Shown: piece after piece, positions 1 through 4,767 of the stretch
How positions within the stretch are numbered: the stretch's first letter is position 1
Layout of the letters: each line of letters opens with the position of its first letter
Assembly: GCA_013152795.1 (NCBI GenBank)
Contig: JAADFS010000088.1
Location: 1-6,497 of the forward strand
Origin: Deferribacteres bacterium
GTDB lineage: Bacteria > Nitrospirota > Thermodesulfovibrionia > UBA6902
Reading direction: 5' to 3'
Length of the DNA: 6,497 bases
Notes under the pieces: generated by a model
What the model saw: the letters and a program-made list of their open reading frames with translations, nothing else
Database searches by the model: none
What the model was told of the DNA's origin: nothing
Program-made: the position numbers and the translations under genes

Positions 1-364
1 TGAAAATAAAGCTATCAGGAAATATCTTGAAAATGCCGAAAGTGGCAGGATAAAACTTTATTTAAGCAAAATCAATGAGGGAGAGGTATTTTATAAGTTA
101 TATAAATACCTGGGAAGGTCTATTGCCTTCGGATTCAGAGAAGACCTCAAACGAGGTTTATTCCCTATAGATGTAATTTCTGTTAATGACAAAAGGACGG
201 AAGCGGCTTCTGAAATAAAGGCAAAGCATCCGGTATCGTATGCAGACGCATTTTGTATAGAACTTGCAAAGGATTTGAATCTGCCGATAATAACTGAAGA
301 CCCTGAATTTGAGAATGTAAAGAAGATTGTAAAAGTAATGCCGCTCTCCAGGCTGTCTCAATAA
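1..364 (+). CDS. PIN-domain ribonuclease, VapC-like toxin (5' truncated)
   Basis: The frame is open from base 2 to the TAA at 362-364, giving 120 residues with no start in the window. PIN-domain proteins are Mg2+-dependent RNases and are usually the toxin half of VapBC pairs. The visible fragment has the typical pattern: a NEGE motif near fragment residues 25-28 (second acidic residue), SYADAFCIELAK near 79-90 (third acidic residue, D82) and the strand-turn LPIITEDPEFE near 94-104 (fourth acidic residue, D100). The N-terminal strand with the first catalytic Asp, about 15-20 residues, should lie upstream of the window, since the family is usually about 130 residues. Any VapB antitoxin would also be upstream, so toxin status is inferred. 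The codons are AT-richer than in the genes that follow, which may reflect horizontal transfer. The 3' end converges on the radical SAM gene across an 86-bp gap. Confidence 0.85.
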   Translation, partial: ENKAIRKYLENAESGRIKLYLSKINEGEVFYKLYKYLGRSIAFGFREDLKRGLFPIDVISVNDKRTEAASEIKAKHPVSYADAFCIELAKDLNLPIITEDPEFENVKKIVKVMPLSRLSQ

Positions 365-450
365 GCATTAATTATCTTGAGATTGAACATCCATAATTCT
401 CCCGTCTCCCGCTATTTTGACATCTGCATGAGGTTGATCGCCGGACTGCC

Positions 451-2031
451 CTATTTCTCAAACAGTTCGGGCATTTCTTTTCTTGCCAGCTCAAGCCTCC
501 TGTCAAACTCCATGTCGCCCCTGCCGAGGAAATTGAAGAGCAGCTTTGCCAGCGCGGATTTCCAGTTGCCGAGCAGTGTCCTGACCGTCCAGTTGAGGTT
601 GTACTTGAGTCCCCTGGTAAGTACAAAGAAAAACACGGCAGGCTCCACGGTCCTTTTGACAATGAAAAACAGTGTGTTTGTCAGCCCGGTGTGAACCGCA
701 GTTCTTTCAGCTTCGGGTTTGTTTAAAAAATTTATTAAAGTCCGGGGGATATATGGTGCCATGTAAAGTAATTTATTAAAATATGTCCTGTCGATTTTCA
801 CCATGTACCGCGTGAGATACGCCTCCGGGTCTATGATATTGTCCTTCAGTGCCCTGTCTGTCAAAAGGGTGCCCGGGAAGAATGTCAGGTGGGCGAGCGA
901 GATGGTATACGGCCTCTTCAGGCCGGCCATTGCATTTATGCTCTCCATCTGATCCTCTTCTGTTTCATAGGGGTTGTCCACTATCATTTCATAATACGGA
1001 GCCACCTTGCTTTCAGAGAGAAGCGCGGCGGCCTTCCTGACCGACGAGAACCTGACCTTCCTGTTGTAAATCTCGAAATTAACCCGGTCGCTCCCTGTCT
1101 GGACCCCCATGATTGCAAGGCTGAGTCCCGCATCCCTCAGCATAAAGAGTTTTTCCCTGTCCAGCACCCCCGGAAAGACGCGCACCATGAACGGCAGGCC
1201 TATATGCCGCTTGTATTCTTCACAGAACTTCCTCATCCACTCGCGGTCATGGGAAAAAAACCAGTCATCCTCAAAATTGATGTATAAGACATAGGGGTCT
1301 TTCTTTACGAGCCTTAATTCCTCCATGCAGTTTTCAACCGATCTCTTTCTGATCTTTCTGCCGAACACCGTCATTGTGTATGCATTGGCGCAGTATCCGC
1401 AGTAGAAGGGGCAGCCCCTTGTGGTTATCATCATATGGCAGGTCCCGCCGTAAAGCGCATAGCTGCGGAACAGCTTCGGATTCCGGGCGAAGTTGTATAT
1501 CTTCCCCCTGTGGAAGCCGTAAAAATAATCCGGCAGGTATTCGATAACCGGCAGACTGTCAAGGTCTGTCTCCGGCAGGGCGTCTTTTTTTATTATTTCA
1601 TCCCCGGTTTTCACCCAGATGTTGGGTATGTCCGGAGGTACGTCCCTGCCCCTGTCCCGCAGGTGCTCAAGCAGCGACAGGACCGCGTTTTCGCCCTCGC
1701 CGCTGCACACGTAATCCGCGTATTTTATGCACTCATCAGGCCGCAGGATCACGTGCAGCCCCCCCCAGATCACCGGTATGTCAAACGTTTCCTTCAGGAG
1801 CCGGGTGATATTCTTTGCCGGGTAAAACTCGATTGACATGAGGCCGATTCCGATCAGGTCAGGGCTGTATTCGCGGATAAAACCCTCAATGGCCGGATGA
1901 AGCGTGCTCTCAAGGTATCCGGGCAGAAGCAGTATCCGCGCATCATGCCCGTGTGCACGTGCATTTGCGGCGATGTACTTCAGCCCCACCAGTGAGGCAT
2001 TGGACTGTAATGATATCAATAGTAATTTCAT
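451..2031 (-). CDS. B12-binding-domain radical SAM protein
   Basis: The protein has 526 residues from the ATG at 2031. Residues 1 to about 130 form a cobalamin-binding Rossmann domain: it opens MKLLLISL, continues with ANARAHGHDARILLLPG, and ends in the GGLHVILRPDE...SGEGE signature usual in B12-radical SAM proteins. I see no DxHxxG motif, so cobalamin would bind without a protein His ligand, as is common in this class. The radical SAM core follows, with CxxxCxxC (C207, C211, C214, in TTRGCPFYCGYC) for the [4Fe-4S] cluster. Downstream, MGVQTGSD and DNPYETEEDQ resemble later core motifs. The C-terminal about 70 residues are rich in aromatic and basic residues and may be membrane-associated. 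The family includes methyltransferases and ring-forming enzymes; the substrate cannot be told here. A TTG at 2067 would add 12 residues, but neither start has a clear Shine-Dalgarno sequence, and the ATG coincides with the domain start. Confidence 0.9.
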   Translation of the reverse strand: MKLLLISLQSNASLVGLKYIAANARAHGHDARILLLPGYLESTLHPAIEGFIREYSPDLIGIGLMSIEFYPAKNITRLLKETFDIPVIWGGLHVILRPDECIKYADYVCSGEGENAVLSLLEHLRDRGRDVPPDIPNIWVKTGDEIIKKDALPETDLDSLPVIEYLPDYFYGFHRGKIYNFARNPKLFRSYALYGGTCHMMITTRGCPFYCGYCANAYTMTVFGRKIRKRSVENCMEELRLVKKDPYVLYINFEDDWFFSHDREWMRKFCEEYKRHIGLPFMVRVFPGVLDREKLFMLRDAGLSLAIMGVQTGSDRVNFEIYNRKVRFSSVRKAAALLSESKVAPYYEMIVDNPYETEEDQMESINAMAGLKRPYTISLAHLTFFPGTLLTDRALKDNIIDPEAYLTRYMVKIDRTYFNKLLYMAPYIPRTLINFLNKPEAERTAVHTGLTNTLFFIVKRTVEPAVFFFVLTRGLKYNLNWTVRTLLGNWKSALAKLLFNFLGRGDMEFDRRLELARKEMPELFEK

Positions 2032-2091
2032 TAGTATATCTGCGCGTGATGCCCGGTTTTCCCGCAAGGGGAAGGATGCAGTATTACCAAT

Positions 2092-2097
2092 ATTATA
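2092..2097 (-). promoter_or_regulatory. Candidate -10 box for the radical SAM gene
   Basis: Read on the minus strand, these bases spell TATAAT, a perfect sigma70-type -10 hexamer. It would start transcription near 2085, about 50 nt before the ATG at 2031. The -35 region near 2115-2120 is a poor match. The box sits at the outer edge of foldback element A, so the repeat end may have helped create this promoter. This is a sequence match only. Confidence 0.35.
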
Positions 2098-2140
2098 CCT
2101 TAATGGTGCATAAAGGGGCAGGGGAGTTGCGGGGAGTAAA

Positions 2141-2188
2141 GTTCAGAGTTCAAAGTTAAGGGTGCAGGGTGCGGTTGTCAGGGTGCAG
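2141..2188. repeat. Short degenerate direct repeats inside element A
   Basis: GTTCAGA (2141-2147) is followed directly by GTTCAAA (2148-2154). GGGTGCAG then recurs at 2160-2167 and 2181-2188, with a partial copy (GGGTGC) at 2167-2172. There is no coding potential. Such low-complexity patches are common filler in intergenic repeats, and I assign no function. Confidence 0.45.
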
Positions 2189-2196
2189 AATGAAAT

Positions 2197-2231
2197 CCCT
2201 CCCCCTTGACGGGGGAGGGTCAGGGAGGGGG
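2197..2231. repeat. G/C-rich hairpin overlapping a G-quadruplex motif
   Basis: CCCTCCCCC at 2197-2205 pairs perfectly with GGGGGAGGG at 2211-2219 around a 5-nt loop. The plus strand at 2211-2231 then gives four G-runs (5, 3, 3 and 5 G) separated by loops of 1, 3 and 1 nt, which is a textbook quadruplex motif. The C-rich arm can therefore either pair with the first two G-runs or leave them free for a quadruplex. It lies between the divergent promoters, but there is no following T-tract, so it is not an ordinary terminator. Confidence 0.65.
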
Positions 2232-2322
2232 TGCACTGTTATAACTGGAGGTATCGCAGATATAAAGCTTTTCCGGCAGGCTCTTCTGTCCACAGGCGAT
2301 ATTTTTATGCAACGGCAGGGGA

Positions 2323-2355
2323 ATATTTGACAAAATTAGTAGACTATTATAAATT
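2323..2355 (+). promoter_or_regulatory. Promoter of the Fe-S operon with an IscR type 1-like operator
   Basis: The -35 hexamer is a perfect TTGACA at 2327-2332. The -10 is TATAAA (2348-2353, 15-bp spacer) or TAAATT (2350-2355, 17-bp spacer). Bases 2323-2347 line up with the 25-bp E. coli IscR type 1 consensus at 22 positions, as I recall that consensus (half-site landmarks ATA...GAC and AGT...TAT); mismatches are at 2326, 2332 and 2341. Because the site covers the -35 and the spacer, a bound regulator would block RNA polymerase, which is how IscR represses its own operon. The gene directly downstream encodes an Rrf2-family regulator with three conserved-spacing cysteines, so autorepression is the natural reading. 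Site and promoter are seen; regulation is inferred. Confidence 0.7.
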
Positions 2356-2361
2356 TAAACC

Positions 2362-2826
2362 GTGCTTAAGTTATCGAAAAAGGGAGAATACGGCGTAAGG
2401 GCCATGTTCGAGCTGGCCAAAAACTACCAGAAAGGCCATCTTACGATCAGGGAGATTGCCGGACGGCAGAACGTTTCCATAGCGTATCTTGAGCAGCTTC
2501 TGAACAAGCTGCGCAAGTCTGAGCTGATTAAGAGCCGGAAAGGCCCCGGCGGCGGATATGTCATCAGCAGAAAGCCGGACGAGATCAGCGTGGGTATGAT
2601 TCTGAACTCTCTTGAAGGGCCCGTTGCCATAGCGCATTGCCTCGGTCCGTCAGCGAGGAGCTGCGAGCGCGTTGACGGATGTGTTGCAAGACTCCTGTGG
2701 AAATCCCTTGGCGAAAAAATAGAAAATTTTCTGGATACAATCAATCTCAGCGATTTATTGAATGAGGAAGCAAAATTATTGAGGCAATACTATGTCACCG
2801 GCGGAAATTCAGCAATCACAGAATAA
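2362..2826 (+). CDS. Rrf2-family (IscR-like) Fe-S-sensing transcriptional regulator
   Basis: The protein has 154 residues. Residues 1-70 form the winged helix-turn-helix of the Rrf2 family: LSKKGEYGVRAM at the start, then IREIAGRQNVSIAYLEQLL (recognition region) and RKGPGGGYVISR (wing). C93, C101 and C107 form a C-x7-C-x5-C cluster, close to the three-cysteine [2Fe-2S] site of IscR (C-x5-C-x5-C). The usual family length is 140-165. The GTG at 2362 is the only plausible start, because an in-frame TAA ends at 2358 and the conserved N-terminus begins here. No Shine-Dalgarno sequence precedes it, and the predicted transcription start falls at about 2360, so the mRNA may be leaderless. It is the first gene of the cluster and overlaps the TusA-like gene by 35 bp. 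Likely role: sensing Fe-S status and repressing its own operon through the site at 2323-2347. NsrR- or CymR-like roles are less likely given the operator and neighbours. Confidence 0.92.
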   Translation: MLKLSKKGEYGVRAMFELAKNYQKGHLTIREIAGRQNVSIAYLEQLLNKLRKSELIKSRKGPGGGYVISRKPDEISVGMILNSLEGPVAIAHCLGPSARSCERVDGCVARLLWKSLGEKIENFLDTINLSDLLNEEAKLLRQYYVTGGNSAITE

Positions 2827-3103
2827 TCAGCTCAAATTTCTTGACAAGCCGTTGCAGGCGGATGCCACAACAGATATTATCTATATGATGTGTCCGATGC
2901 ACCTGCTTACAATCGAGGAACAGGTCAGGGAGATCAAGGCCGGGCAGGTACTGTCCATACTGACGGATTATGACGGCGCCCTTGATGATATCCCTGCATG
3001 GTGCAGGAAGACAGGGAACGAATTCCTGGGTATTTACGAGGACACGGATCACTATAAATTCTACATAAGAAAGAAAGCACCCGATAATAAACAGAATGTC
3101 TGA
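2792..3103 (+). CDS. TusA-family sulfur-carrier protein
   Basis: The protein has 103 residues. From about residue 24 it follows the TusA fold: the cysteine motif CPMH (C34), an amphipathic helix LLTIEEQVREIKAGQVL, then the strand-acid pattern TDYDGALDDIPAWCRKTGNEFLG and a final strand YKFYIRKK. TusA proteins carry a persulfide on the CPxP cysteine and pass sulfur between proteins; they act in the cytoplasm. Here the second Pro of CPxP is His, and about 20 extra N-terminal residues precede the fold. A second cysteine (C71) follows DIPAW, in a place where E. coli TusA also has a Cys by my alignment. The start is supported by TTGAGG at 2779-2784, 7 nt before the ATG. The gene starts inside the regulator gene, so translation is probably coupled. 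Its place before NifS- and NifU-like genes points to delivering or receiving sulfur in Fe-S assembly. Confidence 0.85.
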   Translation: MSPAEIQQSQNNQLKFLDKPLQADATTDIIYMMCPMHLLTIEEQVREIKAGQVLSILTDYDGALDDIPAWCRKTGNEFLGIYEDTDHYKFYIRKKAPDNKQNV

Positions 3104-3121
3104 TCATGTTTGTCTTAACCG

Positions 3122-3164
3122 GCGGGAGAATTGCGGGTAAAGCCGTTACGGCGGTCTCTCCTGC
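3122..3164 (+). promoter_or_regulatory. RNA hairpin between the regulator/TusA and NifS/NifU parts of the operon
   Basis: Bases 3122-3129 (GCGGGAGA) pair with 3157-3164 (TCTCCTGC) over 8 bp with one G-U wobble. An inner stem, GCCG (3142-3145) with CGGC (3149-3152), closes a 3-nt loop. No T-run follows, so it is not a typical intrinsic terminator. It is the only long intergenic gap (114 nt) in an otherwise overlapping operon. It could separate mRNA segments of different stability. The pairing is read by eye and no folding energy was computed. Confidence 0.4.
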
Positions 3165-3217
3165 ACCGCATGGGATATTTTATGTAACTTAATTATACAA
3201 GAAGTCCGGGAGGAGCT

Positions 3218-4414
3218 ATGAAAACAATATACATGGACCACGTGGCCACAAACCCACTGCATCCGGAAGTGCTGGATGCAATGATGCCGTATTTCAGGGA
3301 AATATTCGGAAATCCCCAGAGCATATATGAGCCGGGCATCAGGGCTAAAGAGGCTGTTGAGAATGCAAGGGCAAGCACCGCCGCCCTCATAAATGCAAAA
3401 CCGAAGGAAATCATCTTCACATCCAGCGGCGCCGAGGCTAACAATTTTGCCCTGAAGGGCATAGCATACGCCAGCCGCAATAAGGGCACACATATAATCG
3501 TTTCAAAGATTGAGCATCACTCTGTGCTGAATCCGGCGCGGTTTCTTGAAAAATCCGGATTTGCGGTGACCTATGTCCCGGTTGACAAGTACGGCACCGT
3601 TGATCCCGATGATGTAAAAAAGGCGATAACAAAAGAGACCATTTTAATATCAGTAATTCACGCAAGCCCGGAGATCGGCACAATACAGCCGGTGGATGAA
3701 ATCGGCAGGATCGCTGCTGAGAAGGGGATAGTCTTTCACGTGGATGCAGTGGCATCTGCGGGGAATATCCCGGTTGACGTCAGGTCCCTGAACGTTGATC
3801 TCCTGACATTCGCCGCCCACCAGTTCTACGGCCCCAAGGGAGCGGGAGCCCTGTACGTAAAGGAGGGAACGAGGATAGTCCCCCTGATTTACGGCGGAAT
3901 CCAGGAAGGCGGGCGCAGGGCCGGGACCGAAAATGTTCCCGCGATTGTGGGCATGGGCAAGGCCGCGGAGATCGCGAAAAGGGATATGCAGAAACGCATA
4001 GAGCACGTTACGCCCCTCCGGGACCGGATAATAGACAGCGCCCTGAAGATTGACAAGGTGACGCTTACGGGCCATCCTGAAAGGAGGCTGCCCGGGCATG
4101 CCAGTTTTGTGGTGGAATATATCGAGGGTGAGGCCATGCTGCTGCTGCTTGCCGGCAAGGGGATATACTCGGCCAGCGGATCGGCATGCAGCTCAAAGGC
4201 GCTGAAGGCCTCGCCGGTGTTGATTTCCATAGGAATCCCCGCGCATCTCGCGCAGGGTTCGGTCGTCTTCACTCTGGGTGAAGGCACAACAGGAGAGGAT
4301 ATAGATTATTTCAACGAAACCTTCCCGCAGGTTATAGGCCGCCTGAGGGAGATTTCACCTTATGCAAAGGGATGGGAAGGAGCGGAGGACCCGACATGTA
4401 CAGTGAAAAAGTAA
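3218..4414 (+). CDS. NifS/IscS-family cysteine desulfurase homologue lacking the PLP lysine
   Basis: The protein has 398 residues, the usual length, and aligns with E. coli IscS at a constant offset of 4. Kept: H100 (IscS H104), D176 (D180), H201 (H205), the GGxQE...RAGTEN region near 226-239, and the active-loop cysteine C324 in GSACSS (C328). Changed: Q202 in AAHQFYGPKG replaces Schiff-base lysine K206; A72 replaces T76; P151 (in ASPEIG, normally ANNEIG) replaces N155; A179 (in DAVAS, normally DAxQS) replaces Q183; A199 replaces S203; V350 replaces the Arg of SxRFSLG. These residues hold PLP or the substrate carboxylate in group I desulfurases. IscS-like enzymes make a persulfide from cysteine; this one probably cannot do so by the standard route. 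The frame is intact and the fold is conserved, so it is not a decayed pseudogene. The start is set by GGGAGG at 3208-3213. It overlaps nifU by 19 bp. Confidence 0.9.
   Translation: MKTIYMDHVATNPLHPEVLDAMMPYFREIFGNPQSIYEPGIRAKEAVENARASTAALINAKPKEIIFTSSGAEANNFALKGIAYASRNKGTHIIVSKIEHHSVLNPARFLEKSGFAVTYVPVDKYGTVDPDDVKKAITKETILISVIHASPEIGTIQPVDEIGRIAAEKGIVFHVDAVASAGNIPVDVRSLNVDLLTFAAHQFYGPKGAGALYVKEGTRIVPLIYGGIQEGGRRAGTENVPAIVGMGKAAEIAKRDMQKRIEHVTPLRDRIIDSALKIDKVTLTGHPERRLPGHASFVVEYIEGEAMLLLLAGKGIYSASGSACSSKALKASPVLISIGIPAHLAQGSVVFTLGEGTTGEDIDYFNETFPQVIGRLREISPYAKGWEGAEDPTCTVKK
4384..4388 (+). promoter_or_regulatory. Ribosome binding site that fixes the nifU start
   Basis: GGAGG lies 7 nt before the ATG at 4396, an ideal spacing, and is embedded in the end of the NifS-like gene. 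It favours 4396 over the in-frame ATG at 4372, which would add eight residues foreign to the family. Confidence 0.8.
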
Positions 4415-4767
4415 TGGATCATTTCACAAATCCCCGTAATGTAGGGGAAATGCCTGATGCCGACGGTGTGGGTACCGAAGGGAATCCGGTCTGCGGCGAT
4501 GTGATGAAGATTTTCATAAAGGTCAAGGATGACAGGATAACGGATGTCAAATTCCAGACCTTCGGCTGCGGCGCTGCAATCGCGGTATCGAGCATGGTCA
4601 CGGAGATGGCCAAGGGCATGACACTTGATGAGGCGATGAAGATTACAAAAAGCTCGCTCGCCGATGCCCTCGACGGCCTGCCCCCTCAGAAGATGCACTG
4701 TTCCAACCTGGGTGCGGATGCACTCCACAAGGCTATAGAGGATTACAGGAAAAAACAGGGAAAATAG
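4396..4767 (+). CDS. nifU: NifU/IscU-type Fe-S cluster assembly scaffold
   Basis: The protein has 123 residues, the length of a stand-alone IscU / NifU N-terminal domain. There is no ferredoxin-like middle domain and no Nfu C-terminal domain. It opens MYSEKVMDHFTNPRNVGEM, the family start. The three cluster cysteines are present: C33 in NPVCGD (with D35), C58 in FGCGAA and C102 in MHCS (with H101). The scaffold builds a [2Fe-2S] cluster from iron and desulfurase-derived sulfur and hands it to client proteins. The HscA-binding motif LPPVK of IscU reads LPPQK (95-99), and no hscA/hscB is in view, so chaperone dependence is uncertain. All catalytic residues are intact, in contrast to the NifS-like partner. 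It overlaps that gene by 19 bp, and its TAG directly abuts the mqnD ATG, so all three are probably made together. Confidence 0.95.
   Translation: MYSEKVMDHFTNPRNVGEMPDADGVGTEGNPVCGDVMKIFIKVKDDRITDVKFQTFGCGAAIAVSSMVTEMAKGMTLDEAMKITKSSLADALDGLPPQKMHCSNLGADALHKAIEDYRKKQGK

Larger units (their letters stand above)
2095..2321. repeat. Foldback (MITE-like) element A
   Basis: This is one of two related elements in the window. The left arm (about 2096-2132) reads ACCTTAATGGTGCATAAA and then a GGGCAGGGGAGT-type stretch. It matches the left arm of element B at 6183-6220. The right arm (about 2238-2320) carries AGGTATCGCAGAT and, after a 2-nt insertion, AAAGCTTTTCCGGCAG, both identical to element B at 6328-6356. 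Left and right arms are imperfect inverted repeats of each other, sharing TGCATAAA and its complement near the ends. The interior is unlike that of B: it holds short repeats and a G-rich hairpin. AATATT occurs directly outside both ends (2089-2094 and 2322-2327) and could be a target-site duplication. No transposase is encoded inside. The element fills most of the divergent intergenic region. Confidence 0.6.

Noticed and set aside
365..450. A bidirectional terminator between the convergent PIN and radical SAM genes
   Set aside because: I found no stable stem followed by a T-run on either strand in this gap.
1435..1836. A 133-codon plus-strand frame inside the radical SAM gene
   Set aside because: It is antisense to a conserved coding region and the translation has no recognisable features.
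2032..2067. TTG start for the radical SAM gene
   Set aside because: The extra 12 residues are unlike the family start, and no ribosome binding site supports the TTG; the B12 domain begins at the ATG.
2141..2188. CRISPR-like or VNTR array
   Set aside because: The repeat units are only 7-8 bp, irregularly spaced and degenerate, with no spacer structure.
3821..3823. Sequencing error (AAG read as CAG) explaining the missing lysine
   Set aside because: One error could explain Gln202, but not the simultaneous changes at the positions of T76, N155, Q183, S203 and the substrate Arg.
4372..4395. Upstream ATG as the nifU start
   Set aside because: It adds eight residues not seen in the family, and the ideal GGAGG spacing belongs to the ATG at 4396.
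3218..4414. Reading the NifS-like gene as an ordinary cysteine desulfurase
   Set aside because: Overall similarity and the GSACSS loop fit, but the PLP lysine and several other cofactor contacts are absent, so the standard activity should not be assumed.
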